From an uncultured bacterium (lineage in GTDB: Bacteria; Hydrogenedentota; Hydrogenedentia; Hydrogenedentales; Hydrogenedentaceae): a stretch of DNA of 64,000 nucleotides. Position 1 is the stretch's first letter, and each line of letters starts with the position of its first letter. Both the position numbers and the translations under genes were made by a program. The notes beneath the pieces are model-generated. The model saw only the letters and a list, made by a program, of their open reading frames with translations. It ran no database searches and was not told where the DNA came from. Positions 43,923 to 53,286 of this stretch are shown here, in pieces. The stretch covers positions 1-64,000 of the forward strand of contig CALLRP010000002.1 of NCBI GenBank assembly GCA_938014335.1. The letters are read 5' to 3'.

Positions 43923-45068
43923 ATGTTTCGTAGGTTCTTTTTTGTGTTTATATTTTTCATTATAACTTCATGGGGAATGTCACAGGCACCGGATCTATCG
44001 AAGATGGATGTTGTTGAGAAGTCGGTTCCAGATGGTCCTGTGGCGCTGGTGTTAGGGACCCCTATATCAAGAGAGGAATTTTTGATGAGGTATCATCTGG
44101 AATTATTGGAATATGTAGCAGGAACAGGACAGAAAGATATTAAGGATGAGGAACGCGTCCGTATTGCCATTCGATGTATAACCAATTTAGCACAACGGGA
44201 AATTTTATATCAGGAGGCGCTAAAACGGAAATTCATTGCAACAGATGATGAGATTAAAAAAGCGGTTGATGAACAGATAAAAGATATACAAGAGGAAGCC
44301 CGTTCTGCGGGTAAAAATCCGCCGAGTATGGAGGAGATTTTGAAAGCCAAAGGGGAAACGATGGAAAGTTTTTTGGAAAGGACCCGTAAAAATTTAATAT
44401 TGAAGAAAATGAAACAAGCCCTTGCCGGTGAATATAAAATTACAGTAACGGAAAGCGAGGTAAAAAAATTTTATGATGATAATCCGGAATTGTTTGTAAA
44501 GCAGTCGCGGGTCCATTTACAGCAGATATTTAAACAACCAAAACCGAACGCAAAGACAGCGGATGAAAAGGCATGGCAAGAAGCTCAAAAAGAAGTGGAA
44601 AAAGCATTGGCTCGTATAAAAGCAGGGGAAAATTTTGAAGCAGTTGCTCGTTCGGTCTCTGAAGCACCCGACCGACAGAAGGGGGGCGATATGGGCTGGA
44701 TTCCCATCGAAGCGTTACCGCCATTTTTAGTTCAGGTTTTACCGACAATGAAATTAGGAGACTTGAGCCCTGTTTTGAAAAGTTCGTTAGGGTGGCATTT
44801 ATTTAAGTTATTGGAACGCGAAGAAAAAGAGAAGGTAACTTTTGAACAAGTAAAAGAAAAGATAAAAAATATTTTAATGGAGCAAAAAATCGATGAAAAG
44901 ATATTTGAATTTTGCCGACCTTATTTAAATGACCCGAGTAAAGTAAAGATTTTTCTTGCTTTTGACCCTATTCTTGAAAAATTGTCTCGTGAGGATAAAT
45001 CTCTGGGACAGAAGAAACAGGCAACGACTCCTTCCTCAGCGAATAAACCAGCATCTAAGAAAAAATAA
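43923..45068 (+). CDS. Periplasmic parvulin-type peptidyl-prolyl isomerase (SurA/PrsA-like)
   Basis: Exported folding catalyst and chaperone, probably for outer-membrane or secreted proteins. The 381-residue protein has a signal peptide (residues ~1-20), an N-terminal SurA-like helical chaperone region to about residue 185, and one parvulin domain. The parvulin domain shows VHLQQIF, ARSVSEAPDRQKGGDMGWIP, LPPFLVQVL, LGDLSPVLKSSLGWHLFKL. A Lys/Ser/Thr-rich tail follows. AAGGATGA precedes the ATG. It is nearly contiguous with the M23 peptidase gene (GTG four bases and ATG seven bases after its stop), so the two are cotranslated envelope-biogenesis functions. Confidence 0.92.
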   Translation: MFRRFFFVFIFFIITSWGMSQAPDLSKMDVVEKSVPDGPVALVLGTPISREEFLMRYHLELLEYVAGTGQKDIKDEERVRIAIRCITNLAQREILYQEALKRKFIATDDEIKKAVDEQIKDIQEEARSAGKNPPSMEEILKAKGETMESFLERTRKNLILKKMKQALAGEYKITVTESEVKKFYDDNPELFVKQSRVHLQQIFKQPKPNAKTADEKAWQEAQKEVEKALARIKAGENFEAVARSVSEAPDRQKGGDMGWIPIEALPPFLVQVLPTMKLGDLSPVLKSSLGWHLFKLLEREEKEKVTFEQVKEKIKNILMEQKIDEKIFEFCRPYLNDPSKVKIFLAFDPILEKLSREDKSLGQKKQATTPSSANKPASKKK

Positions 45069-45074
45069 GAAGTG

Positions 45075-46973
45075 ATGAAGGTTGTTTTTTTATCTTTGAT
45101 AGTCATTTTTCTGTTTATCTTTTTTATCTATGCGGAAGAATCTTATATACCTCCTTTACAAGGGAATTTATATGCCACATCCTCTTTTGGCGAGTATCGG
45201 GATGGACGTTTTCACATGGGTGTGGATTATCGAGCCCGTGTGGGGACACCGGTCTATGCGGTTGATGATGGCTATGTTATGCGAATGCGTTGCGGACCCT
45301 GGGGCTATGGTCGGGTGCTTTATATTCAATTTCGCTCGGGAATTATTGGGATTTATGCTCATCTCCACTCCTTTGCAGAACCGTATCAATCTTATTTGAG
45401 AAAAATACAGCATCAAAAACAGGGTTTTTCTGTTGACCTAACATTGAAAGAGAATGAACTTCCTGTTAAAAAAGGTTCTATAGTTGCGTATACAGGACAA
45501 TCCGGGACAAAAGCACCGCATTTGCACTTTGAACTTCGTGCGAAGGATGGGATTACCTGCTTAAATCCATGGGAATATGGTTTCCGCTGGATAGACCACA
45601 ACCAACCCCAAATAACATCTATTTTGATCGTTCCCGGCAGTATTCAAACTACTATTAATGGGCGCTGTCTCCCATTGGAAGTTCCTATTAATGAAAAAAC
45701 ATCATTCCCTGTTGTGGTCAATGCGCAAGGGGTGTTAGGATTTGCTGTTTCTGTAATAGACCCGGAATCAGGTACCTGTAAGTTAGGACCTTATCGCATT
45801 TCATTGAAAACTACGGATACGGTTTTATCAACGGTTCAGCAGGATATTGTGGATTACAATACTTATCGAGATGCGGTAGTTGCTTTTTATCCTTATATTT
45901 CCAATCCGATATATTGGTTGTTATGGCAATGGCCGGGGAATCAATCACCGAATTATAGACAGGCGAAGAAAGGCTTAATAGTGTGTGATAGTGAGGAACA
46001 CCTTCAAATTGAGGTTGAAGATTTTAATCGGAATAAAACGCAAGTGCCCCTTTATATTACAAATACAAAAGAGACTCTCCTCGAGAAAAAGGTGGATAAA
46101 AGTGATATTTCCATTCATTACCTTCCCGAGTTTCTTGTTATTGAAATAAGATTACCTTCTACAACACTCCAAGAAGCACCAAAAGTTAATTGTGTTTCTG
46201 AACAGGGGACTGTTCCGTTAAGTCCTATCCGTCGGACGAATAATATTTATGAATTACCCTGGGAACCTCCTGTATCGGGCAAGTATACTTTTCAGATATC
46301 GCATCCCTCTATGCCAGTATGGGAAAAAACGATATATGTAGGAAGGATGAAAGATAAGGTTGCTCCCATTATTTTTGATGAATTGCAGATAGATATCCCG
46401 TCTAATGCACCATATGGTATCTTATGGCTTTCTGTTTCTCCCTTATCCGCACAGAAAGTTCCTGATGGGCTTGTAATGGCATCAAAAGCATGGAAAATAG
46501 AACCTTATAATGTTCCTATGGCAGAAGCGGTTCTGATTCAAATGAATATTCGAGAGCAAATACAATCTAAGGAGAGGATACATATATACCGTAAGTTGGG
46601 GTCATCATGGTCACGGGTGGATTCAAAATGGATTGGAAATAGTGTTATGGGTTCTGTATCAGACTGGGGCACTTTTGCATTAATTCGAGATGATGTCCCC
46701 CCACGAATAACAGATGTTTCGATAAATACTGAGAAACAACCGACGAAAAGACCTTCCCTCTCGGCATCTGTTTCTGATGTGGGAAGTGGTATTGCCCGAG
46801 CAGATATATATTGTAATCAAAAATGGCTATTAAGTGAATATGATGGACCTCGTGGGGTATTGCGTTGGGAGCAAGATGAGGATCTCCCCTCGGGAATGCA
46901 TACCATTACATTCATGGTTACGGATTATGCTGGTTTAATACAAAAAGAAACGAGAACTATATTTGTGCCATAA
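45075..46973 (+). CDS. M23 (LytM-type) metallopeptidase with C-terminal beta domains
   Basis: Exported peptidoglycan endopeptidase candidate. After a signal peptide (residues ~1-20) the M23 domain occupies ~30-165. Zinc ligands are visible: His47 and Asp51 in RFHMGVDYRA, and His151 in APHLHFEL; His96 in IYAHLH and His149 complete the site. The remaining ~460 residues are beta-rich, with Ig-like strands and a last repeat VSDVGSGIARADIY. GTG at 45072 and ATG at 45075 are both possible starts; the ATG is chosen. It directly follows the SurA-like gene. Confidence 0.9.
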   Translation: MKVVFLSLIVIFLFIFFIYAEESYIPPLQGNLYATSSFGEYRDGRFHMGVDYRARVGTPVYAVDDGYVMRMRCGPWGYGRVLYIQFRSGIIGIYAHLHSFAEPYQSYLRKIQHQKQGFSVDLTLKENELPVKKGSIVAYTGQSGTKAPHLHFELRAKDGITCLNPWEYGFRWIDHNQPQITSILIVPGSIQTTINGRCLPLEVPINEKTSFPVVVNAQGVLGFAVSVIDPESGTCKLGPYRISLKTTDTVLSTVQQDIVDYNTYRDAVVAFYPYISNPIYWLLWQWPGNQSPNYRQAKKGLIVCDSEEHLQIEVEDFNRNKTQVPLYITNTKETLLEKKVDKSDISIHYLPEFLVIEIRLPSTTLQEAPKVNCVSEQGTVPLSPIRRTNNIYELPWEPPVSGKYTFQISHPSMPVWEKTIYVGRMKDKVAPIIFDELQIDIPSNAPYGILWLSVSPLSAQKVPDGLVMASKAWKIEPYNVPMAEAVLIQMNIREQIQSKERIHIYRKLGSSWSRVDSKWIGNSVMGSVSDWGTFALIRDDVPPRITDVSINTEKQPTKRPSLSASVSDVGSGIARADIYCNQKWLLSEYDGPRGVLRWEQDEDLPSGMHTITFMVTDYAGLIQKETRTIFVP

Positions 46974-47012
46974 TACAGTCATCAACCCAATTTTAAAAAA
47001 AGGAATAAAGGC

Positions 47013-48038
47013 ATGATATTGATAACAGGTGGTTCCGGTTATATTGGTGCTGTGGCTGTGCGTGAATTGTTAAATCATGGATTTGCAGTTCGGGTAGTGG
47101 ACAAATTTTTGTTCGGAGATGATGGTTTGGATGAGGTTAAAAATCGCATTGAATGTATTCAGGGTGATTTGTATCAGTTTGACCCGACCTGGTTAGAGGA
47201 TGTAGACGGGGTTATTCATCTGGCAGGATTGAGTAACGACCCTATGGCAGAATTTAATCCAGAAGCCAATAAGAAATTAAATACGGAGGCTACGGCAATT
47301 TTGGGGGAACACTGTAAACGCAAGGGGATAAAACGTTTTATCTTTGCGTCCAGTTGTTCCATTTATGACCGTGGATTATTAGCGGAAGATATTTTGCAAG
47401 ATGAAGAGAGTCCCGTGGAACCGCGTGCGGCGTATGCCGTGAGTAAATATAATGCAGAGAGAGAATTATTAAAGTTGGCAGGGCCTGATTTTTGTCCAAC
47501 GCTACTACGACAGGGGACGGTGTATGGTTGGAGTCCTCGAATGAGGTATGACCTTGTTGTAAATACCTTTGTGAAATCTGCGTTTGATAAAGGTGTGTTG
47601 ACCGTGCATTGTGGAGGTGAAATGTGGCGACCTTTAATTGATGTAACGGATATAGCCCATGCTTATGTCGCTTGTCTTCAGGCAGACCTAAAAGTTGTGG
47701 GGAATCAAATATTTAATCTTTCTTATAAAAATTACAGAATACTTGAATTAGCCCATTGGGTTCGAAAAGTATTTCGTGAGAACGGGATGAACATTGAAAT
47801 AGAAGTAGAGTACGGTTCAACGCTGGGACGGAGTTATCGGGTATCAACAAAGAAGACGGAACAGGTTTTAGGTTTTAGACCTCAGGTGAGCGTTGAGGAG
47901 GCTATCCAGGTAATGGTTAGTAAAATCAAAAGTGGTATCCATGCGGACTTCCATAATCCTCGCTACTACAATATTCAGTGGGTAGAACTCCTTTGCATGG
48001 CAGAAAATATTATTAAAAAGACGGGAAGTATCATATAG
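47013..48038 (+). CDS. NAD-dependent sugar epimerase/dehydratase (extended SDR)
   Basis: A 341-residue extended short-chain dehydrogenase acting on nucleotide sugars. The Rossmann motif GGSGYIG is at the N-terminus, followed by the cofactor Asp in VVDKFLFG, the GDLYQFD acidic pair, HLAGLSNDP, the catalytic Ser region FASSCSIYD and the YxxxK pair YAVSKYNAE. LRQGTVYGWSPRMRYDLVVN is typical of the family. AAAGGAATAAAGG precedes the ATG. The substrate is not determined. It is likely transcribed after the envelope genes upstream and ends at a hairpin. Confidence 0.92.
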   Translation: MILITGGSGYIGAVAVRELLNHGFAVRVVDKFLFGDDGLDEVKNRIECIQGDLYQFDPTWLEDVDGVIHLAGLSNDPMAEFNPEANKKLNTEATAILGEHCKRKGIKRFIFASSCSIYDRGLLAEDILQDEESPVEPRAAYAVSKYNAERELLKLAGPDFCPTLLRQGTVYGWSPRMRYDLVVNTFVKSAFDKGVLTVHCGGEMWRPLIDVTDIAHAYVACLQADLKVVGNQIFNLSYKNYRILELAHWVRKVFRENGMNIEIEVEYGSTLGRSYRVSTKKTEQVLGFRPQVSVEEAIQVMVSKIKSGIHADFHNPRYYNIQWVELLCMAENIIKKTGSII

Positions 48039-48162
48039 GTTTCTATTTAAGAATTTTGAATAAGTGAGTTTATTCACTAATATATTTTATCAATTCAACG
48101 AGTTTGTAGTGGTTTTTCTTTTTATCTGGTTTTTCTCAATTTTTGCTGGGGCTATAATATTA

Positions 48163-48181
48163 GGCCGCATAGCGGTCTTTT
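48163..48181 (+). terminator. Terminator after the epimerase gene
   Basis: GGCCGC (48163-48168), loop ATA, GCGGTC (48172-48177) with one G-U pair, followed by TTTT. It lies 125 bases after the epimerase stop and just before the convergent export operon. Confidence 0.6.
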
Positions 48182-48191
48182 AAAAAAATAT

Positions 48192-49376
48192 TTAATTTGG
48201 AAGGGAAGGGAGCTGTTTTTTTCTCACGCGGTAATTATATAAGCGAAAAGAGAGCCATGCTGTTGTAAAATAAAGGAAATTTAAAGCCCATAGAGTAAAC
48301 CATTCCCAGCGGACTTCGTAAAGTGAGGCTCCCATGTGGTTTATACGGACGAATCCTGCGGAACCGCTTGTACTGGGGAAGAGAAGAGAAAATATTCGTA
48401 ACCATTGAGGTATGGTTTCGAGGGGCCAGGCAAAACCGACCAATAATACGGCTGGCATTGAGGTAAAAATGAGTGCAGGGATAGATATTTCACGGCTTAC
48501 AAATAAGGTGCATAAGGAAAAACCTAATAAGATGATGGAAGAGACATAAGGAATGAGGAAAAGCATAAGTTCCAGCAGCTTCCCCGTTTGAGGTAGGTTA
48601 TAAATACGATAAACAACACTGATATAAAATAAAGGGAAGAAGATATACATGCTGAAATAAGCGAAACCTCGCGCCAGAATAATATAGGAAAGAATCGGTT
48701 TTTTTGTTTTTTCGGAAACGGGCAAAGGCTCAAATTGTTCCTGTCTTGTTCCCGTTAGTATGCCGATACCAATCAACAATGTTTGTTGTAATATCAGCAT
48801 AAGAACGCCGGGCACGACATAAGTGGCATATCCTCCTGCGGGATTGAACAGTGCACGGACATCGGTATTTAAAATATTCCATTTCATTTTAGCATACGGT
48901 TCGGTTAATCCTTCTGCGGTCATCCTGCGAATTTCTATTCCAGCAGAGAGTGTTGCGGTGGCTTTATATACGCCTGTAAACACCTGACGATAGATTAAGA
49001 AGTATGCTGAATCTGCAAATAACTGCACAACTGCTTGTCGTCGGGTTAATATTTTTTTTTCAAATTCATCGGGGATAACAATAATTGCATAGGCTTTCCC
49101 GGCGGTAACATAATCTTTCGCTTCTGCAAAGTTAGCAACACGATAGCAAAGATTAACCTCTTCGGTTGCACTTATCCACCTTAACAGTTTTCTACTTAAT
49201 GCGGTATTATCTTTATCTACTGCGACTACATCAACTTCTTTAAGTACTTCTCTGACATAAGGGATGGGATATACCATTGTATATACTGTTAGTCCGGCTA
49301 TTACAATTAATAAGATTCCGGGGTCACTAAAAATAGCAATGTATTCTTCTTTTAATATTTGCCAAAAGTATTTCAT
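48192..49376 (-). CDS. ABC-2 type permease (second subunit)
   Basis: A 394-residue inner-membrane permease of the YhhJ/YbhS class. It has one N-terminal helix, a periplasmic domain of ~150 residues (VVAVDKDNTALSRKLL, YAIIVIPDEFEKKI) and five C-terminal helices, including PALIFTSMPAVLLVGFAWPLE. With its neighbour it would form the heterodimeric membrane part of a TolC-linked exporter. Its start overlaps the end of the other permease by four bases (ATGA), so translation is coupled. It is last in the operon, and no ATP-binding subunit follows. Confidence 0.9.
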   Translation of the reverse strand: MKYFWQILKEEYIAIFSDPGILLIVIAGLTVYTMVYPIPYVREVLKEVDVVAVDKDNTALSRKLLRWISATEEVNLCYRVANFAEAKDYVTAGKAYAIIVIPDEFEKKILTRRQAVVQLFADSAYFLIYRQVFTGVYKATATLSAGIEIRRMTAEGLTEPYAKMKWNILNTDVRALFNPAGGYATYVVPGVLMLILQQTLLIGIGILTGTRQEQFEPLPVSEKTKKPILSYIILARGFAYFSMYIFFPLFYISVVYRIYNLPQTGKLLELMLFLIPYVSSIILLGFSLCTLFVSREISIPALIFTSMPAVLLVGFAWPLETIPQWLRIFSLLFPSTSGSAGFVRINHMGASLYEVRWEWFTLWALNFLYFTTAWLSFRLYNYRVRKKQLPSLPN

Positions 49377-50545
49377 ATCTTGCCCCAGTATTCCGGATTT
49401 TTAGCAAATCGTTCCCATTTCGGAGCGAAAAGAATAAGAGGAAAGAGGAAAAAGGCAAAAAGGATAAGCATGTTGGGAACGGATACTGATGTGGGAACTC
49501 CACGAATTACCTGTTCGAGTATTATTTTCAAGTAATGGGTTATGGGTAATGAGTAGCTCCATGTTTTTGCAAACAGGGGCATTCCAATGACAGGATAAGT
49601 GATGCCCGCAAAGGCGAATGCGGGACCTGCGTAAAATCCGCCAAGGCTATTTGCCATACGTAGATTTGAGGTTAAAGATACAAAAGCGAAGCCGATACTT
49701 TGATATGCAAGGACAAAGAGGATGCTTGAAATGATTACAAAACTTAAGTTCCCTTCAAAAGGGACATTCGCACCATATACTAATAGAGTTAACATAAAAA
49801 GGGTGAGTGCGGTAAATCCCACTGTGTAGGGAATAGATTTTCCGATGATAGCAATCCAGTAGTTTCCATCTGCTTTCTCCATAAATTCTTTAACGGTTCC
49901 ATGTTTTAGTTCTGAACCGAAGGCGCGTATCATTACCATAATGATGAAAGCCTGCATCATGGTGGGCAAGAGCGCCGGTAATAGGAAGAAGCGATAGTTA
50001 AGGTTGGGATTATACAAAGGTTGAGCATCGAGTCGTATAGGTGTGGCATATTGGGTGATATTTTTTGGGGGGTCACCTCGTTGTGCACGGAATAAAAATT
50101 CTTCTTGATAGGTAACCCTACCGACAACATCACGCAAGGCACGGCTAATTAAACTGCTGGTCAACATCCATTGATTATTATAGTAAGCAACTACGGCTTC
50201 TTTTTTATCTCCTTTCAATTTTTGCTCTAAGTCGTCCGGGATATATAGGAAAGCATAGGCTCTACCCTCGCGAAGCCATTGTGTTCCCTCATTAAAATTG
50301 GGTGTGATGAAAGCAACTTTCAGTGAGGGGGACGCATCCGCAGAACGAATGATTTTTCGGGCTAAATTAGAATTGTCCCGATTGCATATTACGATGGGCA
50401 AATCCCGTGGTATTTCCTGATAAAAGATAAAATACATAATAAGGAAACTGCATATAGGCAAAATGAAGGTGAAGAGATAATAAAAGGGGCTATGGGCAAT
50501 GATATGAAGTTCCCTTCGTAGAACACGCATCAGGGATGTAAACAT
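49373..50545 (-). CDS. ABC-2 type permease (first subunit)
   Basis: A 390-residue inner-membrane permease paralogous to the downstream one. It shows the same plan: N-terminal helix (YYLFTFILPICSFLIMYFIF), a periplasmic domain with ICNRDNSNLARKII and YAFLYIPDDLEQKL, then five helices with GPAFAFAGITYPV near the end. The start overlaps the HlyD stop in TGATG, so expression is translationally coupled. It likely exports drugs, lipids or an envelope precursor through the linked TolC. Confidence 0.91.
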   Translation of the reverse strand: MFTSLMRVLRRELHIIAHSPFYYLFTFILPICSFLIMYFIFYQEIPRDLPIVICNRDNSNLARKIIRSADASPSLKVAFITPNFNEGTQWLREGRAYAFLYIPDDLEQKLKGDKKEAVVAYYNNQWMLTSSLISRALRDVVGRVTYQEEFLFRAQRGDPPKNITQYATPIRLDAQPLYNPNLNYRFFLLPALLPTMMQAFIIMVMIRAFGSELKHGTVKEFMEKADGNYWIAIIGKSIPYTVGFTALTLFMLTLLVYGANVPFEGNLSFVIISSILFVLAYQSIGFAFVSLTSNLRMANSLGGFYAGPAFAFAGITYPVIGMPLFAKTWSYSLPITHYLKIILEQVIRGVPTSVSVPNMLILFAFFLFPLILFAPKWERFAKNPEYWGKI

Positions 50546-51612
50546 CAGGAACTTCCTTTTCTGGAAATATACCTTCGAATAAAATTATCCATTTTTTCAC
50601 GAATAAAAATTGCCCACTCCGCTTCTTTGTCGGGTCGTTCCCATGGTACAACGATACTCATTCCGGGTCGAAGTCCTTCTGGTTTTTGTAAGGGCTTGGC
50701 ACGAACTTCAAAGGTACGTAAGTCAAATCCGCCGGAGGCACTGGTGGCTCGCCAAGTGGCAAATTCGCCTAAGGGGGATATGTAATATACTTCCATTTCG
50801 ATAACACGCTGATTGAGTGCAGGTATCATTCCTGCTATCGTTTGTCCCATTTTTAGTCTTTTCATCTGGTCTTCACGGACATTAAAAGTAACCCAGATTT
50901 TATCTGTGTTTATCATCGTTAGGATGGGCATACCTGCGGAGGCAATTTCGCCGGGATAAACAATATGTTCTAATATTTCTCCGTCAATCGGTGCGGTTAC
51001 ACTTACTTCGTCAATTAAAGATTCTACTTCCTGTACCGCACCTGATGCTTGTTGAACCAACGCTTCCGCCGTTTTTTTGTCTTCTTCTCGTGTGCCATTA
51101 ATCGCCATATCGTATTGAGCCTTTGCAGTTGCCTCTAAACGGCATGCCATTTTGTATTGTGCTTCTACTTCGTCACGTTTTTGAGCGGGGACGACTCCTT
51201 CTTCAAATAGTTTCTGTATCCGTTGGAAACTTTTCTCTGCTAATTCTTTGCCTGCTTGGGCTTGAAGCCATTGATTGTAAGCCATACGAATTTGTTCTTC
51301 ACGAGCCCCTTTTTCTGCTTTTTCGAACTGTGCTTGTGCTGCGGTGCGAGCACTTTCCGCCTGTTTTTTCTTCGCTTCTAATTGGGGACGGTCTAAAATG
51401 GCAACGACATCCCCTTTTTTTACACGCTGTCCTTCCTCTGCAATAATTTCAAGTACCCGCCCCGGAACTTTTGCTGAAACATTTATCTTGTCTGTTTCGA
51501 CCTCTCCCTGAAGATAAAAAGGCTGAGGTTGTATGAAAACATACGAAAGGAAAGAAATTGCAAAGAGGCTTATCATGAACACAAAGAAAGCAACTAATCT
51601 TGGATGACGCAT
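50545..51612 (-). CDS. HlyD-family periplasmic adaptor
   Basis: Membrane-fusion protein that bridges the ABC permeases to TolC. The 355-residue protein has an N-terminal anchor (~residues 7-27), a lipoyl-like half VSAKVPGRVLEIIAEEGQ, a long helical hairpin of ~90 residues rich in Ala, Glu and Gln, the returning half VTAPIDGEILEHIVYPGE and the beta-barrel segment GMSIVVPW. AGGG precedes the ATG. It is placed between tolC-like and permease genes in the same operon. Confidence 0.93.
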   Translation of the reverse strand: MRHPRLVAFFVFMISLFAISFLSYVFIQPQPFYLQGEVETDKINVSAKVPGRVLEIIAEEGQRVKKGDVVAILDRPQLEAKKKQAESARTAAQAQFEKAEKGAREEQIRMAYNQWLQAQAGKELAEKSFQRIQKLFEEGVVPAQKRDEVEAQYKMACRLEATAKAQYDMAINGTREEDKKTAEALVQQASGAVQEVESLIDEVSVTAPIDGEILEHIVYPGEIASAGMPILTMINTDKIWVTFNVREDQMKRLKMGQTIAGMIPALNQRVIEMEVYYISPLGEFATWRATSASGGFDLRTFEVRAKPLQKPEGLRPGMSIVVPWERPDKEAEWAIFIREKMDNFIRRYISRKGSS

Positions 51613-51659
51613 TTTTAATATCCCTTCTGGATATAATCTATCACGGTATCATTTCTCAT

Positions 51660-53006
51660 TTATGATGGAGGTAGTGTTTTTTCATCCTCGGCTTCAATTA
51701 CTTGAACCTGGCTCATTAAATCCTGCCAGCGTGATGATTGTCCACTCGCTTCCAGTAATTGAAACAGGGCAACATCGTAATCGTAAGCGGACTTTAATCG
51801 TCCCAATTGTGCACGAGAATGTTGATATACTGCATCTACGACTTCTATAGAGGTGCTGACACCTTCTTCAAATGCTTTGGTTCGGACGCGCAAGTTTTCT
51901 GCAGTCAACTGCAAAGTAGTATCAAAACTTTCCCATTGTTCCCGTGCTTTTTTCATCTCTTCATATCTTTTAATAACGAGGCTTTCAAGGTCTTTTTTTA
52001 TTTTTATCCGCATGTATTCTGCTTTTCGTACCAGTGCTTTAGCAGAAGCGGTTTTATGTTTCCCCTGAAAACCATCAAAGAAAGTATAATTTAGTCCGAT
52101 ACCCATTGCCCAAGTCGGATCTAATAGGGTCAGGTCATCCTTGAAGACTTCATGCATTCCGAAAAGATATACGGTGGGACGATTGGCACCTTTTTCTGCT
52201 TTAACACCTGCATTTGCCTGCGCTACTTTTGAAGAAAGGATGGACATAGCAGGATGAGTATCGTTTATACTCTCTTTGAAAGAATCTATGGGAGGGTCAC
52301 TGTTCAAAATGAAAAGTTCTGAAGAGGGTTCCCAAGTATCGTTCTCAAAGAGGAGATTATTTAAGCCTTCCATAATTATGGATATATCTCTCTGGGCAGA
52401 GGCTTCTTCCTGTTTTGCTTTTGCCAATTCTACCTGAGCATGAAGCAATTCCACTTTAGCGATAATCCCTTCGCGAAACAGCCGTTCCGCACGGTCTACA
52501 TGTTTTTCCATTAATTCTCTTTTTAAAGTCTGCACTTTACAATTCTGTCTCGCCAGGTTCAGTCCATAATAGCGCTGAGCCAGTTCTGTGAGTAGTTGGA
52601 ATCGTGTCCATTCCTTCTGGGCTATTGCTTCTGTTTTACGATGTTTGGAAACTTCATTGGCTGCGGAAATACGGCCTCCTGTGTAAATCGGTAAACTTAA
52701 TTTGATTTGTCCTTTTGTGAATTGTTTCTCCTGCACTTCATACGAAAAGGGTATCGGGTCTATACTAATTTCAATGGGAGAATTCAAAAAGGTTTGTTTC
52801 ATTTCTAATTCTCCTTTTGGATAGCGAAGTCCCTGAGCGGATTTTAATTCTTCCTCCTTCTGAAGAATTTCTTCTTCTGCAGAAGCAAGGGCAGGGTTGT
52901 TTGCTTCCATTTTTGCCACAGCTTCTGTAAAACTCAATGGGACTGCAGATGCAGTTTGAACAATTAGTCCGATTATAATTATTAATAAAAGAGAAAATTT
53001 ACCCAT
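51660..53006 (-). CDS. TolC-family outer-membrane efflux protein
   Basis: Trimeric outer-membrane channel of an efflux or export system. The 448-residue protein has a signal peptide (to ~residue 21), then two structural repeats of long helices with the family pattern: LSFTEAVAKMEANNPALA, KLSLPIYTGGRISAANEVS, VELLHAQVELAKAKQEE and AFEEGVSTSIEVVDAVYQHS. Promoter sequences presumably lie in the AT-rich 53007-53220 region. First gene of the four-gene export operon. Confidence 0.93.
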   Translation of the reverse strand: MGKFSLLLIIIIGLIVQTASAVPLSFTEAVAKMEANNPALASAEEEILQKEEELKSAQGLRYPKGELEMKQTFLNSPIEISIDPIPFSYEVQEKQFTKGQIKLSLPIYTGGRISAANEVSKHRKTEAIAQKEWTRFQLLTELAQRYYGLNLARQNCKVQTLKRELMEKHVDRAERLFREGIIAKVELLHAQVELAKAKQEEASAQRDISIIMEGLNNLLFENDTWEPSSELFILNSDPPIDSFKESINDTHPAMSILSSKVAQANAGVKAEKGANRPTVYLFGMHEVFKDDLTLLDPTWAMGIGLNYTFFDGFQGKHKTASAKALVRKAEYMRIKIKKDLESLVIKRYEEMKKAREQWESFDTTLQLTAENLRVRTKAFEEGVSTSIEVVDAVYQHSRAQLGRLKSAYDYDVALFQLLEASGQSSRWQDLMSQVQVIEAEDEKTLPPS

Positions 53007-53221
53007 TGCCTTTAATCGTTTTTTTGTTTGTGAGAAATAGATAACCTTAATTCTATTTTATATTCTATTTTATATTATATATGATACCAAATTTTCATGT
53101 TAATTTACTATAAAAGCAATAAAACCCTAAAATGCATATATGGGTATGCAAAAATTGCAGAGTTTCGTAATATCAAGTGCAGGTTTTGCATAGGAAAACA
53201 CTGTAAACTATTGATAATATG

Positions 53222-53238
53222 TTGGCATAAAGGTTGCT
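53222..53238 (+). promoter_or_regulatory. Sigma-54 promoter of the Cys-rich protein gene
   Basis: TTGGCAT at 53222-53228 and TTGCT at 53234-53238 give GG and GC elements exactly 12 bases apart, matching the -24/-12 consensus TGGCAC-N5-TTGCW at all but one position. The expected start is near 53249, 38 bases before the ATG. An NtrC-type activator with GAFTGA is encoded downstream. Confidence 0.78.
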
Positions 53239-53286
53239 AATTATATAGTGTGAATGAAATAAACTTTAACAATAAGGAGTAAGGAT

